Below are positions 1 to 6,547 of a stretch of 10,314 nucleotides of DNA, piece after piece (positions within the stretch are counted from its first letter, which is position 1; the number at the start of each line of letters is the position of its first letter). The position numbers were made by a program, and so were the translations under genes. The notes under the pieces were generated by a model, which was not told the DNA's origin, searched no databases, and worked only from the letters and a program-made list of their open reading frames with translations. This stretch comes from Sulfurovum sp. (GTDB lineage: Bacteria > Campylobacterota > Campylobacteria > Campylobacterales > Sulfurovaceae): the NCBI GenBank assembly GCA_026984165.1, contig JALSSQ010000207.1, positions 1-10,314 on the forward strand, written 5' to 3'.

Positions 1-11
1 TCTTTGTAGTG

Positions 12-37
12 ACCCCTCTTTGGGGTATTCATTTTTT
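12..37 (+). terminator. Possible rho-independent terminator of an upstream gene
   Basis: A 5-bp hairpin (ACCCC at 12-16 paired with GGGGT at 22-26, five-base loop) is followed after a few bases by six T's at 32-37. This would suit the end of a + strand gene lying before the window. The stem is short and the T run does not directly abut it, so the call is weak. The same hairpin also reads on the - strand but has no T tract there. Confidence 0.35.
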
Positions 38-198
38 AGTGTTCAAGTGTTTTGGATGATGACATGAGCCTCTCTCCCCGTGTAGGTTCTTTGCTTTATA
101 TATCTTTTTTTTCCAAACATCATACTCTCATTTTTAATAGTTTTGTTACACTTCTTTTAAAAAATATCTATTCTATCAAATAAACTACTTTGTATATT

Positions 199-231
199 TT
201 GAGTTAATACTCTTTTGCTATAATAATTCAA
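199..231 (+). promoter_or_regulatory. Extended -10 promoter for the 100-aa protein gene
   Basis: TGCTATAAT at 216-224 is a perfect extended -10 (TGn plus TATAAT). It predicts a start near 231, giving a leader of about 20 nt. There is no good -35; T-rich stretches lie upstream, as is usual for the Campylobacterota housekeeping sigma factor. A strong Shine-Dalgarno, AGAGGA at 239-244, lies 7 nt before the ATG at 252. Confidence 0.6.
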
Positions 232-251
232 ATTTAACAGAGGAAGAGATA

Positions 252-554
252 ATGAGTAGTACCTATACAGACGAAGATGATGATTACGGTGATGTAAGAG
301 GAGATTTTTGGGGACGCAGTCCGCAATCAAGTTATTTTGAGATAGCAAAAACAGCCAATCAAAATATAGTAGAGCAGGAGCTTGAGGTCGTCTTTAGACG
401 ACTTGCTGTGGCAGAGCGTATGCTTGAAGAGCGTGGTCTGGATGAGGCTTTGGAAAATGAGATACATGCAACCGCAGTTGATCAAGATATCGATGGTAGA
501 ACCGCTTCTATTTTTATTGACCTTGTGGGGCGAATTGTAACACAATGTGAGTAG
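252..554 (+). CDS. Small acidic hypothetical protein, 100 aa
   Basis: I do not recognise this family. The gene has its own extended -10 promoter and a strong ribosome binding site (AGAGGA, 7-nt spacing), so it is very likely real. The N-terminus is polar and acidic (DEDDD at residues 7-11), then GDFWGRSP at 17-24. The region from about 30 to 70 looks helical and charged (EQELEVVFRRLAVAERMLEE at 41-60). The C-terminal part (about 73-98) is more hydrophobic. There is no signal peptide, membrane segment or metal-binding motif, so it is probably a cytoplasmic, possibly helical, adaptor-type protein. It converges on the next gene with only 12 bases between stop codons. An opposite-strand reading frame over the same bases has no comparable start signals and is treated as a shadow. 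Confidence 0.7.
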   Translation: MSSTYTDEDDDYGDVRGDFWGRSPQSSYFEIAKTANQNIVEQELEVVFRRLAVAERMLEERGLDEALENEIHATAVDQDIDGRTASIFIDLVGRIVTQCE

Positions 555-557
555 ATT

Positions 558-580
558 GGTGGGGTATCAGATACCCCATC
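558..580. terminator. Hairpin between two convergent genes
   Basis: GGGGTAT at 561-567 pairs perfectly with ATACCCC at 571-577 across a 3-base loop, and flanking bases extend the stem to about 10 pairs with one G-T. It sits exactly between the stop of the 100-aa gene (554) and the stop of the - strand gene (567-569), overlapping the last codons of the latter. No strong T run follows on either strand, so it may act as a bidirectional transcript end or 3' stabiliser rather than a classic terminator. Confidence 0.45.
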
Positions 581-1085
581 CATGCATCCTTTTTGAGATA
601 ATCACGTCATAATACTCAGAGATATCATCCATCACACTTGTAGAGACATAAAGTTTCTCCTCAAGCAGAGCAGTCCAGCTGTCTCTTTGGTAATAGTCTT
701 TTTTCTCTATCAAAATAATGATATTGCCACCTGAACGAATAACAGCATGTGCTTTTTCCAAAAAACTCTCTCTTAGACTCTCTTCGATAAAGAGTGAAAC
801 AAACATAAATTGATACTCTCTGGCTTGGATTTTGTAACTACGTCTCTCCAGAGGCATTTGAATCACTACGGTTTTGGGACTGTGTTGATATTTTTCTTTT
901 AGATGTGTAAATGTGGCAGTGTTGACACAATTGATCTGATAGAGATAGTTGTGTTGCAGACAATAGGCATGAAGCATCTCACTTAATCTCTCTTCTTTGT
1001 CAAGAAAATGGACTATTTGATACTCTGGCACATCTCCTATGATATTGAGTAGTGTTTCAATCGCATCTGTTTCTATGGTTTTCAT
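567..1085 (-). CDS. Hypothetical protein, 172 aa, Rossmann-like C-terminal half
   Basis: The frame stays open upstream to 1208 but that part runs into rnpB, so the start is placed at the ATG at 1085 (MKTIETDAIETLL). No family is recognised with confidence. The C-terminal half contains HAVIRSGGNIIILIEKKD (residues 113-130), which resembles the late strand region of class I SAM-dependent methyltransferases (often written KPGG-hydrophobic), and ends in EYYDVIISKRMHGW. No N-terminal glycine-rich SAM-binding motif is seen, so this is a fold resemblance and not a functional call. Residues 22-80 alternate strands and helices (QIVHFLDKEERLSEML, KTVVIQMPLERR). There is no signal peptide or membrane segment. 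It is divergent from rnpB, only 45 bases away. No Shine-Dalgarno precedes the ATG; the likely -10 box lies so close that the mRNA may be leaderless. Confidence 0.7.
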   Translation of the reverse strand: MKTIETDAIETLLNIIGDVPEYQIVHFLDKEERLSEMLHAYCLQHNYLYQINCVNTATFTHLKEKYQHSPKTVVIQMPLERRSYKIQAREYQFMFVSLFIEESLRESFLEKAHAVIRSGGNIIILIEKKDYYQRDSWTALLEEKLYVSTSVMDDISEYYDVIISKRMHGWGI

Positions 1086-1100
1086 AATTGAAGTGTAGCA
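1085..1100 (-). promoter_or_regulatory. Extended -10 promoter of the 172-aa gene, predicting a leaderless mRNA
   Basis: Read on the - strand, TGCTACACT occupies 1100-1092. The last T of the box is six bases from the A of the ATG at 1085, so transcription should start at or very near the start codon. No -35 or Shine-Dalgarno is visible. Confidence 0.4.
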
Positions 1101-1115
1101 AAACAAGATTAATTT

Positions 1116-1131
1116 TGTTATAATGCTTCCA
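1116..1131 (+). promoter_or_regulatory. rnpB promoter, extended -10
   Basis: TGTTATAAT at 1116-1124 is a perfect extended -10. It predicts initiation at about 1131, exactly the first base of the P1 stem of RNase P RNA. No convincing -35 is present. Confidence 0.7.
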
Positions 1132-1490
1132 AAGGTGAACAGGTAGTTGCTGGTAGCTTTCAAGGCTACGAGAGGAAAGTCCGGGCTGCACGCAAAGCAG
1201 GGATCCATCTAACGGATGGCCAGAGTGATCTGAGGGCAAGTGCAACAGAAAGTAAACTGCCATTATGAGGGGTCAGACCCCTGTTGGCAATAGGTGAAAC
1301 GGTGGGGTAAGAGCCCACCAGTACTTATGGTAACATAGGTAGCTAGGTAAACCCTTCCCGCAGCAAGAAGTATATGGTATAAGCTTTGCAAGCTGTTGAC
1401 TCAGCATAGATACTTCGCTCGAGCGTATTGGCAACAATACGCCTAGATAAATAACTACCCACGACAAAACCCGGCTTATCGTTCACCTTT
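1131..1490 (+). ncRNA. rnpB: RNase P catalytic RNA (bacterial type A-like)
   Basis: This RNA is the ribozyme of RNase P, which removes 5' leaders from tRNA precursors together with the RnpA protein. The ends are fixed by a perfect 10-bp P1 helix (AAAGGTGAAC at 1131-1140 with GTTCACCTTT at 1481-1490). Universally conserved elements are present in order: GAGGAAAGTCCGGGC at 1172-1186 (conserved region I), ACAGAAA at 1245-1251, GGTGAAACGGTG at 1293-1304, GGTAAAC at 1346-1352 (the L15 loop whose GGT pairs with the tRNA 3' CCA) and ACAAAACCCGGCTTA at 1464-1478 (conserved region V, pairing with region I to form P4). The length of about 360 nt is normal. The P1 stem is followed by a T run to 1493, so P1 doubles as the terminator stem. 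Open frames on the opposite strand here are spurious. Confidence 0.97.
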
Positions 1491-1493
1491 TTT
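1481..1493 (+). terminator. Terminator of rnpB formed by the P1 3' strand and T run
   Basis: The 3' strand of P1 (1481-1490) runs into six consecutive T's at 1488-1493. A stable stem directly followed by U's fits intrinsic termination of the RNase P RNA. Confidence 0.55.
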
Positions 1494-1569
1494 GAACCCA
1501 AATCTTGTTACAACAATATAATGCATAATTTAGGTTTAAGATTTGAGCCAAAGATTAACCCCATTTAGA

Positions 1570-1582
1570 TATAATCAAGCAA
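1570..1582 (+). promoter_or_regulatory. Probable -10 of the five-gene cluster
   Basis: TATAAT at 1570-1575 lies 20 bases before the ATG at 1596 and predicts a leader of about 14 nt. It lacks the TGn extension and a -35. A second TATAAT at 1517-1522 could be an alternative. The Shine-Dalgarno is weak (A-rich, AAGAA). Confidence 0.4.
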
Positions 1583-1595
1583 AAAAAGAATAACA

Positions 1596-2390
1596 ATGAA
1601 GAAAATATATATAGTACTCTTTTTGCCACTACTGCTCTTTTCAAAAGTGCACTATGCAAAGCTGGAACCCTATGATAGCGTTACGATAAAATCTGCTGTG
1701 AGTGGTTTGGTGATGAAGGTAGATTTGGATGCAGAGGGAAGGATGATAGTCTCTAAAAGAGTCGTGCATATAGATGACAAAATGGACAAAATAGCCTTGA
1801 GAGATGCCAAAGAGAGCAAAGTATTTCTAGAAGAGATGCTGAAGATAAACAAGACCATCGCCACAGGATTACAAAAGAGTTTTCAGCGAAAGCAGGGGTA
1901 TTATCAGAGAGTCTCCAAGCTTAGCAGTACCTCTAAAACACAAAAAGATAATGCCTATAGCGCTTTTGTCGCTGCAAAGACACAATATTTGAGTACACAA
2001 GAGAAGATTATTTCACTAAAAAAGCAGATACTTGACACAAAAAACCGTATCGTACAACTGCAAGATACTATAGCCAAAAAGTCGATTGTGCTTAAAGAGA
2101 GATATCTCTATCGACTCATGGTACGAGAGGGAGATTATGTGGTTCCAGGCTCACCTTTGGCAAAGATAGAGGATCTGAGCCGTGCCAAGCTTGTACTCTT
2201 TTTGGATGCAGATGAGATAGAAAATATAGAGCAAAAAGCAGTCTATCTTGATGATAAAAAGACAGCATATCATATAGATAAGGTATGGAAGAGTACAGAT
2301 GAGAAATTTGTCTCTTCCTATAGGTCAGAGATCTATCTGCCAGCTCCCAAAGAGAGATTTTCCAGACTGATGAAAGTAGAGATTAAATGA
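1596..2390 (+). CDS. HlyD-like periplasmic adaptor (membrane fusion) protein
   Basis: Adaptor proteins of this type bridge an inner-membrane pump and a TolC-like outer-membrane channel. Residues 1-20 form a signal peptide (MKKIYIVLFLPLLLFSKVHY). The first half of a lipoyl domain is at about 30-61 (VSGLVMKVDLDAEGRMIVSK, then VVHIDD). A long charged helical hairpin of coiled-coil type covers about 66-165. The second lipoyl half is at about 172-195 (VREGDYVVPGSPLAKIEDLS), followed by a short beta-rich segment to 264. It is short for the family (usually about 350-450 aa) and probably lacks the membrane-proximal domain. Its stop overlaps the next start (ATGA), implying translational coupling. A TolC-like gene lies three genes downstream, but no pump gene is in between. 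The substrate is unknown. Confidence in the family is high, in the specific role low. Confidence 0.85.
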   Translation: MKKIYIVLFLPLLLFSKVHYAKLEPYDSVTIKSAVSGLVMKVDLDAEGRMIVSKRVVHIDDKMDKIALRDAKESKVFLEEMLKINKTIATGLQKSFQRKQGYYQRVSKLSSTSKTQKDNAYSAFVAAKTQYLSTQEKIISLKKQILDTKNRIVQLQDTIAKKSIVLKERYLYRLMVREGDYVVPGSPLAKIEDLSRAKLVLFLDADEIENIEQKAVYLDDKKTAYHIDKVWKSTDEKFVSSYRSEIYLPAPKERFSRLMKVEIK

Positions 2391-4189
2391 TGTTACAAAC
2401 AACAGCGTGTGCATTGGATTGTTATGATGCGTGTAAAATCGTAGTAGAAGAGAAGATATCTCATATCGCAGGGGATAAAGATCACCCCGCGAGCAATGGC
2501 GCACTGTGCAGTCTGTTGAATAAGCATATGTATGAGCAGGTGCGTATCGAGCAACCTCGTATTGATGGTGAAGAGGTGAGTATGCAAGAGGCGATGGAGG
2601 CAGTCAAGGCAGCTTTTGAGACATCTGGCGCACTGCTTTGGAGGGGGTCTGGCAATATGGGTGTAATGCAGGAGGTGACAAACCTGCTTATGGAGCGTCT
2701 TGATGGTACCTTGACACACGGAAGTCTCTGTGATGGCGCAGGCGATGCGGGTATAGTAGAGGGCAGAGGGATTAACAAGATACTGCCACTAGAACAGATA
2801 GCCAAGGCAGACACAGTGGTCATCTGGGGGCGTAACGTCACAGTGACCAATGCCCATATGATGCCCTTTATTGAGGGTAAGAAACTTATCGTGATTGACC
2901 CTGTCAAAACGGCTATTGCCAAGAGGGCAGATATGCATCTGCAGATACAACCACGCACAGACTACTATCTGGCGATTATGCTCTCACGCTTTATCTATAT
3001 GGAGGATAGCCAAGATACCCAGTGGTGTGAAGCGTTTGCTTCGGAGTATGAAGAATTTTATGAGTTTACACAAGAGCATCGTATTAAACCTATCTTGGAG
3101 TATATCGGTACGGACTTGGGTGAGATGGGATGTTTATTGAACTATCTGCGTAAGCAAAAGGTGGTTTTTTTGGTAGGTACAGGGGTGCAGAAGTATTCTA
3201 CAGGTGCCTCTACACTCCATGCCATAGACTCTTTGGCTGCACTGCTTGGGCTTTTTGGTAAAGAGGGGTGTGGGGTACACTATTTGGGCAACTCCAAATT
3301 GGGCTTTGAAAATCCTTTTGATGTGGCATGCAAAACTGTCTCTAAGGTGGTGACACCATTTTCCAAATATCATACAGTCTTGGTACAAGGAGGTAATCCT
3401 GCGGAGTCTATGCCTGACAGCAAACGTGTCTGTAAGGAGCTAGATGAGGTAGAAAATCTTATCTATTTTGGACTCTATGAAAATGAGACATCCAAAAGAG
3501 CCAAAATCGTCATCCCTGCAAAAAACTTTTTTGAAAAAGAGGATGTGCGGCTTAGTTATGGACATCATTATGTGCACAAAATGAATAGGGTAGTGGAGTC
3601 CAAGATAGGCATCAGTGAGTATGATTTTACAAAATATCTCTTTGATGCATTCAATCTGCAAGGGCTGGAACCTGAAGAGGTTTATATAGAAAAATGGCTA
3701 GAGCAGTGTGACGAAGATGATGAGGGTAATCTCATCTCACCTGCGTATGAAGCGATACCATACGAAGAGGGTTTTGGTGAAGATGGAGAGGAAGAGTTTG
3801 TATTTGTAGATGATTATGATGATGACTTCATCAATACAAAAAGCCTCACCAAAGTGCGTACAAGTAAAAAAAATCAGCTTTCACAAGATACCTTATGGCT
3901 GATTACGCCCAAGAGCAATAAAGCGCTCAATACGCAGTTTGAGCGTCAAACTCAGGTACAACTGCATCCTGCACTGGGGTATGCAGAGGGAACAGATGTT
4001 AAAATAAGCTCTGAATATGGCAGTATTGTGCTTGAGGTAGTGCTCAATGAAGATTTGCGTAAAAACTGCATTGTGATACCCAATAATACGATAGGAATCA
4101 ATAGACTCACTCCCAGTATAGTAAGCAATGAGGGTGAGAATGCCTGTTATCAGGAAGTAAAGATAAAGATAGAAACGATAGAAGGATAG
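2387..4189 (+). CDS. Molybdopterin (Mo/W-bisMGD) oxidoreductase, cytoplasmic, substrate unknown
   Basis: This 600-aa protein is in the DMSO reductase/formate dehydrogenase superfamily. C8, C12, C16 and C41 form the N-terminal [4Fe-4S] motif (CALDCYDAC, then NGALC). Cofactor-binding motifs follow: VVIWGRNVTVT at 144-154, VIDPVKTAIAKRAD at 169-182, and VLVQGGNPAESMPD at 331-344. C115 in HGSLCDGAGDAG lies where the Mo-ligating Cys/SeCys is found in relatives and is a candidate ligand (inference). The C-terminal MGD-binding barrel is at about 503-597 (QLHPALGYAEGTDVKISSEYGS-like). No Tat signal is present, so it should be cytoplasmic. Residues 441-480 are an extremely acidic insert (18 of 40 are D or E). 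No electron-transfer partner subunit is adjacent, so the donor or acceptor is unknown. The start at 2387 overlaps the preceding stop by 4 nt; ATG at 2390 is an alternative. Confidence 0.88.
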   Translation: MMLQTTACALDCYDACKIVVEEKISHIAGDKDHPASNGALCSLLNKHMYEQVRIEQPRIDGEEVSMQEAMEAVKAAFETSGALLWRGSGNMGVMQEVTNLLMERLDGTLTHGSLCDGAGDAGIVEGRGINKILPLEQIAKADTVVIWGRNVTVTNAHMMPFIEGKKLIVIDPVKTAIAKRADMHLQIQPRTDYYLAIMLSRFIYMEDSQDTQWCEAFASEYEEFYEFTQEHRIKPILEYIGTDLGEMGCLLNYLRKQKVVFLVGTGVQKYSTGASTLHAIDSLAALLGLFGKEGCGVHYLGNSKLGFENPFDVACKTVSKVVTPFSKYHTVLVQGGNPAESMPDSKRVCKELDEVENLIYFGLYENETSKRAKIVIPAKNFFEKEDVRLSYGHHYVHKMNRVVESKIGISEYDFTKYLFDAFNLQGLEPEEVYIEKWLEQCDEDDEGNLISPAYEAIPYEEGFGEDGEEEFVFVDDYDDDFINTKSLTKVRTSKKNQLSQDTLWLITPKSNKALNTQFERQTQVQLHPALGYAEGTDVKISSEYGSIVLEVVLNEDLRKNCIVIPNNTIGINRLTPSIVSNEGENACYQEVKIKIETIEG

Positions 4190-4191
4190 AG

Positions 4192-5376
4192 ATGACATTA
4201 GAAGAACAAGATAAAAAATATGTGCTTCAAACTTATGCACGTGACTACACACATTTTGTAAAAGGTGTAGGTTCTACGCTTTATGATGAGAGTGGCAAAG
4301 CGTATATAGACTTTGCTTCAGGTATAGGGGTCAATTCGGTAGGGCATGGCAATGAGGTGTTGACATCTGCTATTTGTCAACAGGCAAAAAATATTATCCA
4401 TATTTCCAACCTGCAAGTAATAGAGCCACAAGCCAAGCTTGCACAGAAGATTGTAGAGCTCTCTGGTTATGATATGGGTGTTTTTTTTGCAAATTCTGGA
4501 GCAGAAGCCAATGAGGGAGCTATAAAGATAGCACGAAAATACGGGGAGACAAAGTTTAAGAAAAAACGTTACAAAGTCATTACCCTGGAGCACTCATTTC
4601 ACGGACGTACGATTACGACAGTCAAAGCCACAGGACAAGAGCATTTTCATACACCTCATTTCTCTCCTTACCCAGATGGATTTTCGTATGAAAAGTCTAT
4701 TGCTGATGTCTATAATGCGATAGATGATGAGACAGTCGCAGTGCTTATTGAACTGGTACAGGGTGAGGGTGGTGTACAGCCTTTTGAAAAAGAGGAGATA
4801 CAAAAACTTGCACAATATTTGAAAAGCAAAGATATTCTGCTTATTGTCGATGAGGTACAAACAGGAGTCTATAGAACAGGAGCCTTTTTGGCTTCCAATC
4901 TTTATGAGATAGAACCAGATATCATCACGCTTGCAAAAGGGCTTGGTGGTGGTGTGCCTATAGGTGCAGTGATGACTAAACATAAAGAGGTGCTAGGTGC
5001 AGGGGATCATGGGAGTACCTTTGGGGGAAATTACTTGAGCACTACAGCGGGTTTAGCTGTTTTGAAAATACTTGAAGAACTCTATGAAAGAGGTATTATA
5101 TCGGAGACTTTTATTTATTTTGAAGAGAAGTTAAAACAGATAGCCAGCAAATATAACAATCTTTTTGATAAAGAAGTTGGATTGGGCTTAATGAGAGGAT
5201 TGCGTGCAAAAAATGCAAAAATACAGACTTCTGTGATACAAAATAGTTTAAATGAAGGAGTTATCGTATTGAAAGCAGGAAGAAATACGGTACGTTTTTT
5301 ACCTTCTTTGACGATAAAAAAAACAGAAATTGATGAAGGATTTAAGCGTTTTGAAAAAGCTATACATACTTTGTAG
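4192..5376 (+). CDS. argD: Acetylornithine/succinyldiaminopimelate aminotransferase (ArgD family)
   Basis: This class III PLP aminotransferase of 394 aa has the usual ArgD length. It transfers an amino group from glutamate to N-acetylglutamate semialdehyde in arginine synthesis, and in many bacteria also serves lysine/diaminopimelate synthesis. Motifs are intact: NSGAEANEGA at 101-110 (phosphate cup), SFHGRT at 135-140, VDEVQTGVYRTG at 219-230 with the PLP-ring aspartate D220, and ITLAKGLGGGVPIGA with the Schiff-base lysine K249, then HGSTFGGN at 273-280. It starts 2 nt after the upstream stop with Shine-Dalgarno AAGGA at 4182-4186. The 3' end overlaps the TolC-like gene. Related class III enzymes (ornithine or GABA aminotransferases) are possible alternatives, but the motif set and length favour ArgD. 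Confidence 0.9.
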   Translation: MTLEEQDKKYVLQTYARDYTHFVKGVGSTLYDESGKAYIDFASGIGVNSVGHGNEVLTSAICQQAKNIIHISNLQVIEPQAKLAQKIVELSGYDMGVFFANSGAEANEGAIKIARKYGETKFKKKRYKVITLEHSFHGRTITTVKATGQEHFHTPHFSPYPDGFSYEKSIADVYNAIDDETVAVLIELVQGEGGVQPFEKEEIQKLAQYLKSKDILLIVDEVQTGVYRTGAFLASNLYEIEPDIITLAKGLGGGVPIGAVMTKHKEVLGAGDHGSTFGGNYLSTTAGLAVLKILEELYERGIISETFIYFEEKLKQIASKYNNLFDKEVGLGLMRGLRAKNAKIQTSVIQNSLNEGVIVLKAGRNTVRFLPSLTIKKTEIDEGFKRFEKAIHTL

Positions 5377-6547
5377 TTTATTATTTGTTTCATCTTTACC
5401 TGCTGATGAATTAAGTGATATTCTTTCCCATAATAAAGAGATACTTTTTGATTATCAGTTTCAATCCAATAATGCACAAAGTAATATACTTGAAAACTCT
5501 TGGATTAATCCTATTATGTTGCAGTATCGTAAAAATTTTTCTAAACAATTTACAAATAGAACTATACAAACTGGTAGTTTTACAGTAGGTATAGATCAGC
5601 CTATTTTTAGATCAGGAGGTATTTATTATGCTATCAAATATGCACAAGTGCAACGTGATGCAAATACTATTGATATAAAAATAAAAAAACGTGAAACAAT
5701 CGCCAATGCAGTAAAGTTACTGTTTGAAATAAAAAAAGCAAAACTTCAAAAAAAGAAGTTGGCCTTGCTTATTAAAAATGATAAAATCGATATACAGCAA
5801 AAAAAAGAGAGTTATAATGCTGAATTGATTGACAGTAGTTTTTTAGATCAGGCAATACTCAAAAAAAATCAGGATGAAACAAAAATGTTAGAGATAGATG
5901 CCTCTTTGCTTGAAATGAAACAAAAATTTGCGTTGCTTAGTGACAAGAATCCTGAAACATTAAAATTACCAAAGTTAAAACTTTTCTCTGCAGAGCATTT
6001 TAAAGGTGAAAATCTTGAATTGGCAAGAGATAAACTTCGTGCAAAAGAAAAAGCTTACAATAGTAAAATCACGTGGGCAAAATATTTACCAACTGTATCA
6101 TTACAAGCCAGATATACAGATGAAGATTTGAATCCTTTATTTCCTTTACAAGGTTTACAAGAAAAATATTTTACGTACGGCATTACTATTTCAATGCCAC
6201 TGAATATTAATATGTTTTCAGATATAGAATCAAAAAAGTTAGAACATCTTAAAGCAGAAACCGAGGTGATTGAACGCAGACATACAATAGATGAAGAGTA
6301 TAAACTTGTTCAAAATAAATTAAAAATTATTAATCAAAAAATAGGTTTAAGTAAAAAAGATGTAAAACTCTATAGTAGGCTCTACAGAACAACAAAAAAT
6401 TTAGTTACTGCAGGTGAAAAAACAAAATATGATGCAATATTAATGCGTAATTCTTTAGAAGTGAGAAAATTAGATCAAAAGATTTATGCTATTGATAAAC
6501 AAATCGAGCTTTTGGCACTCTATACGAAGGTAGAAAATGCAATTTAG
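5333..6547 (+). CDS. TolC-like outer-membrane efflux protein
   Basis: Outer-membrane channel component of a type I secretion or efflux system. With the ATG at 5333 the protein is 404 aa, with a signal peptide ending near residue 24 (LLFVSSLPA, then DELS). The two-repeat TolC pattern is visible: a beta-strand segment IDQPIFRSGG at 87-96, long charged helices at about 105-205, a second strand region YLPTVSLQARY at 251-261 and GITISMPLNI at 283-292, and a terminal helix with LVTAGEKTKYDAILMRNSL at 357-375. It is at the short end for the family. The start is uncertain: no ribosome site precedes 5333, whereas a TTG at 5351 has AAGGA 10 nt upstream and would give a cleaner signal peptide (MKKLYILCSLL). 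It overlaps argD by over 20 nt whichever start is used. It is markedly AT-rich relative to the first two genes of the cluster. Confidence 0.82.
   Translation: MKDLSVLKKLYILCSLLFVSSLPADELSDILSHNKEILFDYQFQSNNAQSNILENSWINPIMLQYRKNFSKQFTNRTIQTGSFTVGIDQPIFRSGGIYYAIKYAQVQRDANTIDIKIKKRETIANAVKLLFEIKKAKLQKKKLALLIKNDKIDIQQKKESYNAELIDSSFLDQAILKKNQDETKMLEIDASLLEMKQKFALLSDKNPETLKLPKLKLFSAEHFKGENLELARDKLRAKEKAYNSKITWAKYLPTVSLQARYTDEDLNPLFPLQGLQEKYFTYGITISMPLNINMFSDIESKKLEHLKAETEVIERRHTIDEEYKLVQNKLKIINQKIGLSKKDVKLYSRLYRTTKNLVTAGEKTKYDAILMRNSLEVRKLDQKIYAIDKQIELLALYTKVENAI

Noticed and set aside
1..32. Possible - strand gene starting at the ATG at 32 (MNTPKRGHYK)
   Set aside because: Only ten codons are visible, no ribosome site precedes it, and the bases form a terminator-like hairpin.
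1086..1208. 41-residue N-terminal extension of the 172-aa protein
   Set aside because: It would be encoded antisense within rnpB and across its promoter; the ATG at 1085 has its own -10 box.
1057..1467. Open frames antisense to rnpB
   Set aside because: They overlap the highly conserved RNase P RNA and show no protein-like features.
2482..2958. 158-aa open frame on the - strand
   Set aside because: It lies wholly inside the Mo-oxidoreductase gene, is rich in Ser/Ile/Cys without motifs, and has no start signals. It is a shadow.
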